Of a DNA stretch of 64,000 nt, positions 34,031 through 46,199 are shown piece after piece (the first letter of the stretch is position 1; each line of letters begins with the position of its first letter). Under the pieces are notes generated by a model, which was not told the origin of the DNA, did no database searches, and saw only the letters and a list, made by a program, of their open reading frames with translations. The DNA is from Humulus lupulus (lineage: Eukaryota > Streptophyta > Magnoliopsida > Rosales > Cannabaceae), in contig NC_084793.1 in assembly GCF_963169125.1 (NCBI RefSeq), positions 225,726,360 to 225,790,359 of the forward strand. The letters are read 5' to 3'. Position numbers and translations under genes: made by a program.

Positions 34031-34664
34031 AAACCTATCAGTACGTACTAAAGCTGGTTAGGTTTAATCAAATATTTTTAAATAAGATCCTTTTAACATT
34101 ATTTTATTGGCATTAATATAATTTGAAATGATTTATTTTATATTTGATATGATTGTTGAGTTAAATAAAAATGACATGAATTAGGGACTCGATAGATAGT
34201 TGATACGATAGCATGGTGTTAGGACTTTTAATTTGTAACTCTTAAGGAGGTGGTGTCCTTCAATGTATGATATTCATCTATTGAATTTGGATGTGTCATT
34301 ATCCTTTGTGTCCTTCTCCCGTCACAGAAAGCTAGTTTTTAATTAAAGCAAAGCTTTAAGAAAACAAATGAAAAGCAAGAGTGTTTGGTTGAAAGAATTA
34401 CCCGTATAATCAATCGGGTTGAACAAATCAATCATTATACATCCTAACCCAAACAGAGTACATCAAGTACCACTTACAACTTACAATGGGATAGAGGAAC
34501 TTGTAGATATAAAAGAATCAAGTGTACCAGTTTCTAACTGAACCACCCAAAGAAAAAGAGTATGTTTCAGCTTGTATCAACAATATTTTATCTATCCAGG
34601 CCAAAAAAAAATGAACTTGCATTCTTCGCCGTGACTACAATATAAAGCAGAAAAAGGGTAATCA

Positions 34665-37600
34665 TCAAACATTGATATCCGACCGTCTTGATCTGGCAGC
34701 ACTGCCAGTTTCAGAGGAGCCATTCAGAGAAAATCTAGGCAGGTTATAGTTTTCGGAGACTGAAACAGGCTGCTGAGGGTAAAGTGTTGGAGGCGGAGTC
34801 AGATTGCGTTGAGCTGGAAGAGGAGGGAGCACATTGTATTTGTAGGGATCGCTGCTGAAACTGCGATCAATTGGAAGAAAATTCAGTCAAGAATGGATGC
34901 AGAAACCATGACAAAGAATGGATGAGAGAATAAGAAAGAAAAGCATTAGCACAATTAAGAGATTGACAATGACAGACAAAAGTTTCAACACTTGTGTCAG
35001 CAAATTAAGTAACAATCAATTACCATACATGTGTTTTTGGACCCATATATACCCACCACAAGAAATATTGATGATAACAGATCAAAACAAATTTCCAAAG
35101 AAATGAATTCTTGAAAGTACCTTGTTTTCTTGTATGATTGGTCGTCATCACTTAAATTTTCATCCAGTCGCTGCACAGGTCTTTGAATTGGAGAAACAGA
35201 CCATGAATTTGAAGCTGGTAAATCATCTGAAAAATATCTTCTCCTGATCAACTGAAACAGGAAAAAAGCAAGACTTCTATTATTTCCAGAGCAGTACTAT
35301 AGTAAGACAGCTACAGCATGTTATATATCATATATAAATAGGAAGAAACAATCAAACGGGTGAAGAAATAAAAACACAGACCATTCTAAAAAATTTCATC
35401 ACAGCTTCCTTGTCATATCTTGATTCCTTTGCAGCCTGCAGATATGTTCAACTTGTAAAGTTTTGCATAATAGTACAAAATAACAGACAATTATTATATT
35501 TGAACGTTTTGAAGACATATGTCAAACTGAGGAAAGAGACTAATCAAGATTTGGGACAAGGCTATTAGATTTAGAGTTACAATTCAAATATATGGTTATT
35601 TTCTAATATCATTTCGTTTGATACATAAAGACGTTGAAAATCAAATACCACAGTGCCTTTTCAGCTGGTAAAAGGCACCCAGAAAAAATGCAGTATAGGC
35701 TATAAATTTATAGAACCAAAAAAGTAACTCATACTTTTTACACTAAAACAGATAGTCCATTCAAGCTTGTACTCTTGAAATTCACTTCTCCATTCCAAAA
35801 ACAAACCTGAAAAAATCTCCACACAGCCATTTCAAGTTCTTTATACATCAAATTTCATCCTAAGGGTGCGAAATACAGATTCACAAACATTGAGGAAAGG
35901 CATTTAGACTACAATCACAAGCAGTGGAAACTATCATACTATGAGTTGAACAGATGAAAGTAAATCCACAGCAGACACCAAATAGAATACAGCGTAGAGC
36001 ACTCCCAATAGCTCCTTTAAAATGGTAATACTCTAAAATTATAGCTCAAAAGTGATCAAATAGCTCTCCATCAGCAACTCTAATTTTTTTTAGCTCAATA
36101 CACTATTCCTTCTAGAGACAACTATTCACTCCTTTATAAATATTTTATTATTTTTTTTCTAACTTTTCTATGTATATATATTTATATGTGTTTGATACTA
36201 TGAATAAATATTATATGATTTTAGTAAATTTTGTTTAAAACTTTGTTTTTGTAATTTTTTTTTAAAACTTGTATATATGTTTGTATGCCTGTATCTGTAT
36301 ATAAACATATTATTTCACATATTATGTTATAATTACTATATTGAGAATTGTTTCTATATTTTTTATAATTTATATTTTAGTTTATTTTATTTTGGATTAA
36401 TTTAAAATAAAGTACAATTATATTTTGATAATATACCTCGATAAATATTAAAAAATATAAAGATATTATTGATATTGGGAGAAAATATATAAAATGAATA
36501 AAAAATATTTTAAAATATAATATTGAAATGATATAAAGAAAAAATAGAGAAGTTGATGTATGGTATGATATAAAAGTTGGTAAAATAGATAAAAGTAATG
36601 TTTTGGTGAGGTATTTTAAAAGATAGAGTAGAGCTTTTGTTGGGAGTGTTCACCAGGTAAATAGGCAGCAGGTAATGAGGGAACAAAGGTCATGAAATGA
36701 AGTGTTATTGGAGTTTGGGTGAGGCACGATACTTGAAGCTTGTTTTTTAATCTTTTTAATTTCAGCAAACCAATCAGAAGATTGTGATTACACAAACTGT
36801 AGATGATATGCTACCACACAAACATATACATATTACAGAAATAAACATCAATAAACTCCTCCTTTCATGTGACCGCAGAATATTTTAGTTACCATGTAAT
36901 AACTTGTGTCTTTTTCACAGGTCCTATACAAGAGTAGAAGTTCGCTTCTTACCGCAAGAAGCCCTCCAGAGCCTGGAAAAGACTCTGTTAGTGGAAGTTC
37001 CTCACTAGATGGGAGCAGACCCTGCTTTTCAACCCAATGGCGAGCTGCATCAACAAGATTTCCACTGCTTCCTCTTGTACCCTCTTTTGCAGCGATGTCA
37101 GCTTTATTGCCAATAACAATGTATGGAACAGGAAGGCCACCAGGTCCTCCAGATCCTAAAGGAGCTGAAAATGTTCCTGTTGTAGAAATCTCAGTTGCCC
37201 ACTTCTGCAAACTAGTTTTTGTTCTCCTTTGAGAGAGATCATGAACAAAAATAACACCTGCACATAGGTGCAATGCAAGAATTAAGGATAAAAACTAACT
37301 GTGGCCTGTGCCTTCAAGTTTTAATATTTCAATTGTTTTGAAAGGGAACAAAATTAGGAAACAATATCTGAATATCATCCGATGTAAAGTCCATAAGAAC
37401 TATTACCATCATGGTAATGCAACAAACAATTACTATCATGGTCATGCAACAAACAATTACTATCATGGAAATGCAACTAAGTGTTTAAAGAAAGCTTTAA
37501 TTGAAGAAATTCCCCTATGGTTGTCTTCATTGAGCCCTTGCAAGGTTTTTCCACCAATGAAGTACAGATATATCAGGTTCTGCCTAAGAACCAATATAAT

Positions 37601-38839
37601 ATTTAAAAGCATTCACAGGTATACTGTTCTCAATAAAAAAAAATACAGCTAAATAAATGTATGTCAAGTCAAATAAGAAAAAAGGGCAAATTATTTACAC
37701 CATAATGAATTATGAAACTTGTCAGGGGTCAAACACAACTTCAGTTATGGTTCTAAACTCAATTACATCATTACAAACACTAGAATATTTAAGCATAAGA
37801 ATATGCAATAAACAAGGCCAATCCCAAACAAAAATATATCAGTCTCATATTTAAAAGGGAAAGGATAGTAGAATAGTAGAGTCTAGACTAGGTACTTGCC
37901 ATTGATTTGGGTGTAGAAAAGAGACCGACAATCTTTATATCTCTCGTGCCCTGAAACATCCCAAAGTTCAACAAAAAAATCTCTTTCACTATCACCTTTA
38001 ATGCTGTTTGAAGAGCTGCCAGCATTTCCATAAGTAGTGTGCTGGAAGATTGGAACAGAGAATGCTTTAGCAAAAACACGAACTCTAGAAGAGCTCCATA
38101 AACTTTTTAAAGAAAATGAATATAAAAATAGCCATGCTAACCTTTACATCAACATTACAGCCAACTGTCTGAGGAGGGCGAGCAATTGAAGAACCTTTGA
38201 CAATCAAATGTACAAGAGAAGTTTTCCCAACACCTACAAAATATTATATAATATTTTGAATCATATTTATGGCCAACATGCACTCATCCGGTAAAGTCAT
38301 GTCCCTCGCAACATTCAAAATCAGTATCTACTCTTAAGCAAATACAATTCCATAGTCATTATCTAACTCCTTCATCCTACCACCTTAAATCATACCACAC
38401 GCCCTGAACTAGACCAACTGCAACCTTGGTCCATGACAACCTCATACACATATCCTCACATTCTCATTGTTCTAAAACTAACAAAATTTTGTTCAGTCTA
38501 AGAAAATGCTACTTCGAAATCCCAAAACCCTTCAACCAACTGATCAAACAAGCAACAATCATTCCACTAACCTCAAACTATACCTATTTATATCCAAAAT
38601 TCCAGGAAGAACATAAAATCAATACATAAACGACAACTATAGTAAAGTTACATCTATGTAGCACCAAAACTATAAGAACCAATTAAAATTTGCATGGAGT
38701 GGAAGAAAAGAGCAGCATAGTAAGGAATCACCAACGACACATACATACCTGAATCACCAACGACAAGTACTCGAACCTGCCCACATGGCGGACCACCGTT
38801 TAGCTCTTTGTTATCCCTCTCACGTTCCTTCCAGAACAT
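34665..38839 (-). CDS. LIP1: LIP1, Ras-like small GTPase (LIGHT INSENSITIVE PERIOD1), 7 exons, 336 aa
   Basis: Exons: 38839-38749, 38233-38142, 38041-37900, 37257-36953, 35435-35382, 35251-35121, 34860-34665; total 1011 nt, all phases agree, ending in TGA. The start MFWKERERDNKE is chosen as the first in-frame ATG and matches the family N-terminus. G-domain motifs: P-loop GDSGVGKTS split by intron 1; switch region GSSIARPPQTVGC; G3 as WDVSGHERY (residues about 90-98); G4 NKAD. A Pro/Ser-rich tail ends SRRSDINV, as in Arabidopsis LIP1. The family is a plant-specific atypical Rab/Rho-like GTPase that affects light input to the circadian clock, pavement cell shape and salt response. No stops or frameshifts. 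Intron 3 uses a GC donor, and intron 4 carries a MITE. It is the only intact host gene here. Confidence 0.95.
35997..36651. mobile_element. hAT-like MITE in LIP1 intron 4
   Basis: Ends GAGCACTCCCAA and, inverted, GAACACTCCCAA; both are followed by AGCTC within about 10 bases. The interior is about 75-80 per cent AT with no coding. Flanks ACAGCGTA and ACCAGGTA agree in 5 of 8 positions, consistent with an old 8-bp duplication. Confidence 0.6.
37403..37483. repeat. 27-bp tandem repeat, 3 copies, in LIP1 intron 3
   Basis: TTACTATCATGGNNATGCAA units start at 37403, 37430 and 37457. They give a plus-strand frame with repeated HGNAT residues, which is an artefact. Confidence 0.85.
37898..37899 (-). 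other. GC donor of LIP1 intron 3 (GC-AG intron)
   Basis: The coding frame across the junction needs AATG|GCAAGT on the minus strand; the intron ends GTGCAG at 37258. Using the nearby GT two codons later would shift the frame. GCAAGT is the usual form of a GC donor. Confidence 0.85.
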
Positions 38840-39470
38840 GTTGTTTTCCAATACCCTTCAAACCAAAATCTTCACCACCCAGAAACCAAAAACAACACAA
38901 CGTACTCTTATTCAACTCACATACACGTCTGCCACAAATTAAGTGCCATCAAACACGCTCAAGCTCGACGAAAAAAGACAATATCTCAAACTGGGTACCT
39001 TCACTGTCAGCCTAAAATCCATGGCTTACCGAAATCAAGCCAAGATCCGAGCTTATAACCGAGAACCCATTTCCAGACATCTCCCAAAGGACATCCCAAA
39101 GAGACCAGACCCTCTTCAAGTGTTCAATTATGAAAAAACCCAGTTGCAGATTTAGATCCGAGACGAAAAGTTGAAGTGGGTCTTCTTCAGAATCTCAAAT
39201 CAGAGAATCAAAGAATTGGGTGTGGCTCAAAAGTGGCGGTTGAGTATGATATATAATGAATAATAATAGTAATAGTAATGATACTAAACAAGATCTAATC
39301 GAATTTAATTCATTGATTCCCCTTTGATCTTTACTGTAAAAAGCAGCAAAGCTGGAACGGTTTACCAAAAAAAAGAGGGGGATCGGAAAACATGAGTGAG
39401 GAAGGCTTCCAAGAACTGACGTGGTATCGCTCCAGTGTTGTTCACGCGAATTAGAGCGCGTGCGCAAGTA
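38840..39470 (-). promoter_or_regulatory. LIP1 5' leader and promoter side
   Basis: Upstream of the ATG lies a leader with several short upstream ATGs. A CCACGTCA motif (bZIP C/G-box hybrid) lies at 39417-39424 and a GC-rich GCGCACGCGC stretch at about 39457. No clear TATA box. Transcription start is not determinable from sequence. 39475-39687 is AT-rich with nothing recognised. Confidence 0.4.
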
Positions 39471-39687
39471 AAGGTCTGTATTGTAGAGATGTGAATGGGT
39501 CCGAAATAATCTTAGTTAAGTAGTAACATTTTTTTTTTTTATATTTAGGCTTTTTTTTAGTTTGATTTATAAAAATATATAAATTTAACTTTTTTAGGTT
39601 TTTTTTATTTGGAAGTTAATAATTATAAGATTTTCTTTTCCATAAATTTTTAAAATTTATATAATTATATCATATTTCTAATAATAA

Positions 39688-40361
39688 TGATTGACGTCGT
39701 CTTTTGATAGCAAAAAATAAGAATAATTAAGCTTTAATAAAATTAAGAAGAAAAGAAGAAAATATTTTTTACGTGGTTCAGTAATTAAATCTACTTAGTT
39801 TATAAGTCAATTATTATTAATATCTCTGCATTAAAGCTTTGAAAGCAATTTCACAGAGTTTCTGAGTACAAGAATTGAACGTAAAAATACAAATGATTAT
39901 CTCAGTATTTATAGAATGATTTCAAATATTCCTTCCCACATTTTTAAGGAAGTTACAACAACAAATAATTCAAATTTGAAATATAAAGAATCCCGTAGAA
40001 ATTCAGTTGACTAAACAAATACATAACTAAACCAAAAAATGTAGGCTTTAATTATTTAAATGTAATTGCATGGTATTTCTCTAATATACGCTTTCGAGCC
40101 TACACCATGATTCGAGTTGACATCTGCAGTATTATCCGAGTAACCATCTGCCGATCTTTCGAGATCAATATTTGGTCATAGTCTAAAGCTTTCGAGTTAA
40201 CTCTCCATCTCAAGCCAAACTGGTGGCGTGGCACCAGTATTGATGACATGTACTCATTTGATATATATGCATGTGTTTAATTAAATTATCTCTTTGAACC
40301 GTATCTTTATAAGCCCACATTTCGAAATGATATAATTTGTCTAAAAATTTAGGGTATAACA
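39688..40361 (-). repeat. Tat-B 3' LTR
   Basis: Minus strand TGTTATACCC...GTCAATCA; related to the solo LTR at 17062-17856, including ACGTGGTTCAGTAATTAAAT and several TTTCGAGNT words. Confidence 0.75.
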
Positions 40362-40379
40362 TTTTTCCCCCTCAAAAGT
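40362..40379 (-). promoter_or_regulatory. Tat-B polypurine tract
   Basis: On the minus strand TTTTGAGGGGGAAAAA abuts the TG of the LTR. This fixes the element's orientation. Confidence 0.75.
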
Positions 40380-41204
40380 ATATGCTCAAACCTTGAGAGA
40401 GAAACTTTTGAACTTCTTGTTAGGGAAACGTGCCCACCCACCGCACTCGAGTGGGTATACGTGCCGGTTTGAGAATGGGTAACTATAGTACTCAAGTACT
40501 ACACTCTCTGCCCACGTCCTTTCAACTGCTTAATTACCGCCATTTTTTGAGATTAAACACAGTCTGTAGGATCTGTAGTAAATTCGAATTAATGGCCCTG
40601 ATTACTCACCAGTTACAAACTTTTTTGCCTATTTAAACTCCCCTTCTTCATTTTTTACATATTTTCCTTTCAAAAGTTTGCATGCCTTCTTCAAAAAAGA
40701 AAAAACCAGACCTCTCTCAGTTCCTCGGTTATCCTCCATTCTACAACGAGTTCACAAGGAATTCTCTCTACAAGATTTTTCAATCCATACTGTAGTTCTA
40801 CCATCAACTACCTTCGTGTATGTTTCTTCGTCATCCTCTCTTTTTTATTTTATTTTTATCAATATGCCATTTGCAAAAAAATTTGCTTACGCTGTTCTTG
40901 AGGTGTTCTTGATGATTTTGAGGAACAACCGGTACTTTGATCTGTTTTGAATGGAACATACCATCAAATTTGTTTATTTTCATTAATAGGTTGTCGACTG
41001 TAGATTTCGTGAAGTCCAAGGAATAAGGTTTTAGAATTAGGGTTTCCTTTCACACAAACCAATAATAACCCTATTTTTTTTGGGCAACTGTCCATTTTTC
41101 TTAGAAACTCAAGACGACTCAAAATGGAAATTAACCACTCATTAAAGGTGGGCTCACCTCGATGCTTTGAGGCTATAATGGCCTGAATTATTCGAGGTAA
41201 ACAT
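40380..41204 (+). other. Tat-B spacer with candidate aORF promoter
   Basis: Plus-strand CCTATTTAAACTCC at about 40630 could be a TATA box for the aORF, followed by a CT-rich leader. A short frame from the ATG at 40681 starts MPSSKKKKPDLSQF but stops after some 40 codons. Nothing else is supportable. Confidence 0.35.
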
Positions 41205-42256
41205 TGTTATATTATTTTAAACAATATAATGTTAGATTAAATAATGTTACATAATGTGATTTGTCACACCTTGTAATATATTATTAAGAGTCACAAAATT
41301 GGACACATGTATGTGCCCAAATATGACATATTTTGGAGTTACAAACTTGTAACTCCCAAATATTACCCAATAATGTGTAGATTTGATATTACACATTTTG
41401 ATTTGAATTTCTTAAAGCCATATGTGAAATATGGCTGTTAGAGATGTGATTTTAACTCCCATAATGTGTATGGAAGTTACAAAATCAAGTGGGAATGAAT
41501 TTGGAACGTTTTGGCAAATTTGGAAAATTGGTTGTTGAAAAAACGACTTGGGCCGCTGCCTATGTTTTTCAGGCAGCAGCCCAAGAGGCAAAAAAAAACA
41601 CCGTGGGCCGCGGCTCGTGTTTTTTAGGCCGCGGCCTGAGCGACTAACAACATTTTCCAAACTTCGGTTTTATCCAATTTTGAACGTTTCCAACAACCAA
41701 GTAACTCTCAAATCTCTATTTTAATTCCATAAACATCCAATTGATCATTGGTAACAACCATGGGGGTTGGTAGAATTTGAAATTCAAAGGGTGTCTCAAA
41801 ACTCTATAAATAGGAGCCTAATGCTCACTTGTAAGACACACCATTTTTTCATCTACAAAGCACTTGGCTGAAAAATATACCTTGAGGCTTGATTATTCCA
41901 GAGAGTTATTTCCTTGAGAGATCCCTTAGTGCTTAGAGAATAGGGAAAATAAGCTTTTGGACAAAGGTCTTGAACCTTGTTAAAGTTGGTGATCCCCACT
42001 ACTCTACACTTTGGTTGTGTGAGAGTTTGTTTGTGTTTTCATTCTTTTGTTCTTCTTGTTCTTCTTATTTACTTGTATTATTATAGTATTGAGTTTGTAA
42101 TCTTCTTCTTCTACATCTTTCTAGTTACTTGTATTTTGAGCAATTGAGTTGTAATATTTATTTAATCAATTACCTTGTCTATTGTATTTTTTTTGCATAG
42201 AGTTGTATATTGGTTTTTCCATGTTTCCATTGAGTATAAAAATATATTGTCTAACA
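41205..42256 (+). repeat. TR-GAG 5' LTR
   Basis: TGTTATATTATTTTAAACAA ... GTCTAACA. TATA motif CTCTATAAATAGGAGCC at about 41801. Two GC-rich hairpins at 41550-41640. The PBS after it is degenerate: ATCAAAAGC without the preceding TGGT. Confidence 0.88.
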
Positions 42257-42283
42257 ATCAAAAGCTTATTCCTTTTTGTTTCA

Positions 42284-43238
42284 ATGGAAGGAGAGACCAT
42301 AAAGATCATGAACCAAGACTTAGTGAGGTTGGATAGGTTTGATGGATCCAATTTCACTAGGTGGCAAGAGAAGGTGAAATTCCTTTTGGCAACACTCAAG
42401 ATAGCCTACATCCTTGAGTCATCCTTGGCACCTCTAGCCGAGCCATCCGATAAAGACACTCCCGAAGAGGTGGAGAAAAGAAGGAAGAGAGAAGAGGACA
42501 ACCTTCTTTGTAGGGGTCATATCCTTAATGCCCTATCCGATAGGCTATATGATCTCTATACCAATACCAAATCCACGAAGGAGATTTGGGATGCCTTGGA
42601 GAGTAAGTACAAGGCTGAGGAAGAAGGTACAAGAAAATTCTTAATTTCTCAATATTTTGAATTTTCTTTCATTGATGGGAAAACTCTTTTACCTCAAATT
42701 CATGAGTTACAAGTGATTGTGAACAAGTTGAAAGTTCTCAAGATTGAGCTTCCTGAGGCCTTTCAAGTTGGTCGCAATAGTTGCAAAATTACCACCAACT
42801 TGGAGGAGCTATAGGAAAAGAATCCTCCATAAGAATGAGGATTACACTTTGGAAGAGATCCAAAAACACATTAGAATTGAAGAGGAATCGAGAATAAGAG
42901 ACAAGGGTGTGAATGAGTCTAAAGATGAGACTTCCAAGGCCAATGCGGTTTCACACAAGCATTCAAAGGGCAACAACAACAACAAAAAGGGTAGTGGGAA
43001 CCCTTTAGGTCCAAAGAAAGATCATGGACAATTCAAAAACGTGAGAGGTCATTGTTTTGTTTGTGGAAAACCCGAGCACTATGCTAGAGTATGTAGGTAT
43101 CGAAAGGACCCACATGAGAATGAGGTAAATGCTATAGAAAAGGAAGAAGAGATCCTAGCACGATTACCATGTTTATGTGCCTTATTGGGAAAAATGTTAT
43201 TTTGTAATAAAGCTTGTACTCTTGAAAGCTATCAATAA
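42284..43238 (+). pseudogene. TR-GAG gag protein, one frameshift
   Basis: Start at MEGETIKIMNQDL. UBN2-type copia gag: LDRFDGSNFTRWQEKVKFLL, TKEIWDALESKYKAEEEGTR, SQYFEFSFIDGKTL. At about 42765 one extra base breaks the frame; the other frame continues with LPPTWRSYRKRILH and the nucleocapsid knuckle CFVCGKPEHYARVC, intact. A Lys/Asn linker lies between. It ends at TAA 43236-43238 after a few codons where a protease would begin in full-length relatives. Repairing one base would give about 315 residues. Confidence 0.85.
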
Positions 43239-44675
43239 AATTAAAGTATTATTCTATGATGATTCTTTATTTTGCTATGAGACATTTGTGTGAGACATTA
43301 AAAAAGTTTCAAAATGAACTTGTTAAAATAATAGGTAAGTGTGTAGACCTATTATTTCATAATTTGATTATTTGTTTGAGAAATTCTCACATTACACTTG
43401 TGTTCACATTTTATTTTGTGAAATATATAAAAGAAAGCAACCAAGTGAAAGTTACTTTCAAATAAGTGTGTCTTGCTTAAGCAAGTAAATGAATCAAGAT
43501 AAACATTGAGGTTTTTTATCTTGATCTATTGAGTGTTTATCATGAAGCTTAAGGACTCACGATGAACTTTGAGAATCATAGGTCTAGATTTATCTTGGAG
43601 GATAAATGACTTATTAGAAATGAAGAGATTTATATTTTAAAGTGATATTTTATTATCACTATGTGAGAAATGTGGGGGTGATGCTCCAAAGTTAATCAAT
43701 TTATTTTGTTGTTAATCAATTGATTAATTTGGTCATCCTATCAAATATGTGATTTGGATTTCCACATTTTAAATCTCATTGGCTATATGTGTATAGAATG
43801 GATAAATCTAGACATGCTTGGTGTCTAAAGTTACTGTTTGTAATATTTTGATTCAAGAAGAAATCAATTTAAAACATAAAGGAGAATTTTAGAAACAAAG
43901 AGATTTCTAGAATTAATATTCAAATGTTTATCTTGGATATTAAACTATAAAATAGTGGGGGTGTTAACTATGGTCAAAATCACTATTTTAAAGGGGTAAC
44001 TATTTTAATCAAACTATGGCTAGCAACAAAGTTTGAATAAAATAATGAGACTGTCTAAGTATGCATACATGAGAAAAGAAATGATTCAAATGGAATCAAT
44101 TTTACATCTCAAGAGATGGGACTTCGATTCCCTAAAGAGATTCACGGTTGATGGTAACCTATCTTAATACTAGTAACCAAACTAGTATTAGGTTTAATAG
44201 GTAATAACAAGTCAATCAAGTGAATAGATAGTAGTACTCAAATTTTGTCCCATCTGAGATATGAGTACTAGTGTGTTACCAAAATGAGAGTTAAAACCGA
44301 AAGGTTTTTTTAATAGAACTTAGTCTTGAGAAGACAAGTATTTTAGGGTAACAAAATACTGTAAGAGTTCTACCTATATAGACCTAGGGGTGGTGCCGCC
44401 CCTCATGAGAATTGGGAGTCATTCTCAAGAAAAGTCTATGAATGGAATGTGCACATGGCCATTAACGGTGCAAAAGCAAGACATTGAGGTCTCAAGTGAA
44501 CACAGCATATGTGTGTGTGTTATCACCGTTTTGTTATCAAGGGATAGTGGTTCAATGCTTCGGCAACCAAAATTTCAACAAACTTTGTGATAATTACACT
44601 AAGGTAAAATTCAAGTCGAAAGACATTTTACTTTACGCACCAATGCAAATGTTTCTATAGAGAGTCATTATTTAA
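43239..44675 (+). other. TR-GAG internal non-coding region
   Basis: AT-rich, no pol motifs in any frame. Contains GGTGGTGCCGCCCCTCATGA near 44390 and a following GGGAGTCATTCTCAAGA block. The role is unknown; packaging or leader-type sequence is a guess. Confidence 0.6.
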
Positions 44676-44764
44676 TCAAGTGGGGGAATATTATATTTTA
44701 AAATAATGTTTTGATTGATTAAATAAGTGTTACAAAAAATGATTATTTAATCTAAGTGGGGGAA
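44676..44764 (+). promoter_or_regulatory. TR-GAG polypurine tract, duplicated
   Basis: AAGTGGGGGAA occurs just before the LTR (44754-44764) and again about 74 bp upstream (near 44681), each followed by TRTTATATT; the second is a copy of PPT plus LTR start. Confidence 0.75.
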
Positions 44765-45814
44765 TGTTATATTATTTTAAATAATATAATGTTAGATTAA
44801 ATAATGTGACATAATGTGATTTGTCACACCTTGTAACATATTATTGAGAGTCACAAAATTGGACACATGTATGTGCCCAAATGTGACATATTTTGGAGTT
44901 ACAAACTGTAACTCCCAAATATTACCCAATAATGTGTAGATTTGATATTACACATTTTGATTTGAATTTCTTAAAGCCATATGTGAAATATGGTTGTTAG
45001 AGATGTGATTTTAACTCCCATAATGTGTATGGAAGTTACAAAATCACGTGGGAATGAATTTGGAACATTTTGGCAAATTTGGAAAATTGGTAGCTGAAAA
45101 AACGACTTGGGCCGCTGCCTATGTTTTTCAGGTAGCAACCTAAGAGGCAAAAAAACACACCGTGGGCCGCGACTCGTGTTTTTCAGGCCGTGGCCTGAGC
45201 GGCTGACAGCATTTTCCAAACTTCGATTTTATCCAATTTTGAACGTTTCCAACAACCAAGTAACTTCCAAATCTCTATTTTAATTCCATAAACATCCAAT
45301 TAATCATTGGTAACAGCCATGGGGGTTGGTGGAATTTGAAATTCAAAGGGTGTCTCAAAACTCTATAAATAGGAGCCTAATGCTCACTTGTAAGACACAC
45401 AATTTTTTCATCCACAAAGCACTTGGCTGAAAAATATACCTTGAGGCTTGATTATTCTAGAGAGCTATTTCCTTGAGAGATCTCTTAGTGCTTAGAGAAT
45501 AGGGGGAAATAAGCTTTTGGACAAAGGTCTTGAACCTTGTTAAAGTTGGTGATCCCCACTACTCTACACTTTGGTTGTGTGAGAGTTTGTTTGTGTTTTC
45601 ATTCTTTTGTTCTTCTTGTTCTTCTTATTTACTTGTATTATTATAGTATTGAGTTTATAATCTTCTTCTTCTACATCTTTCTAGTTACTTGTATTTTGAG
45701 CAATTAAGTTGTAATATTTATTTAATCAACTACCTTGTCTATTGTATTTTTTGCATAGAGTTGTATATTGGTTTTTCCATGTTTCCATTGAGTATAAAAA
45801 TATATTCTCTAATA
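44765..45814 (+). repeat. TR-GAG 3' LTR
   Basis: Near-identical to 41205-42256 and ends CTCTAATA where the 5' copy has GTCTAACA. Confidence 0.88.
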
Positions 45815-46199
45815 ACCTCGTTGTTTCGAGCCCATCTCGACTCGATTTTCCGATATAAATTTTTCCAATAATTTTTCTCTTTTTGTTTAAGTAATGGGCC
45901 CTCACATTTTTCTTTATTGTTAGATGATGCAGTCTTCCGAGAAGAATTCGTGGGGGCCCAACTACGCCATACCCTATTGAACTCCCTCTCCCCAAGATGA
46001 GTCTCCATTTACGCGGAACCAAAGTCTCATATGATAGCACGAAGAACGAGTAGAACGTGAGGACACAAGTGCCCATTTTTGACGTTAGATTGTTGAGATC
46101 CAAGAGGGAAAAAGGAAAAGGCTCTGATTGGTCTTTCATCCCGAGGTTTATCCTTTCCCCCTGTCCTATTCCTTTAAATCGTGCCCTTGCGGTTACCGT

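Larger units (their letters stand above)
41205..45814 (+). mobile_element. Gag-only Copia element (TR-GAG type)
   Basis: Two LTRs of about 1.05 kb in direct orientation, a gag gene and a PPT, but no protease, integrase or RT in the 1.5 kb between gag and the 3' LTR. This is the structure described as TR-GAG: non-autonomous, depending on pol from another Copia. The LTRs look about 95 per cent identical or better by eye, so it is the youngest full element here. It lies inside Tat-B. Flanks AACAT and ACCTC do not form a target duplication. Confidence 0.85.

Noticed and set aside
37308..37652. Plus-strand frame with repeated HGNAT units
   Set aside because: It is antisense inside LIP1 intron 3 and is created by a 27-bp tandem repeat.
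38840..38851. LIP1 start four codons upstream (MENN...)
   Set aside because: That position is TTG, not ATG; the family starts at the downstream Met.
42182..42283. N-terminal extension of the TR-GAG gag
   Set aside because: It overlaps the end of the 5' LTR; the ATG at 42284 fits the family start.
41200..45819. Target duplication of the TR-GAG element (AACAT / ACCTC)
   Set aside because: Only two of five positions agree, so none is claimed.
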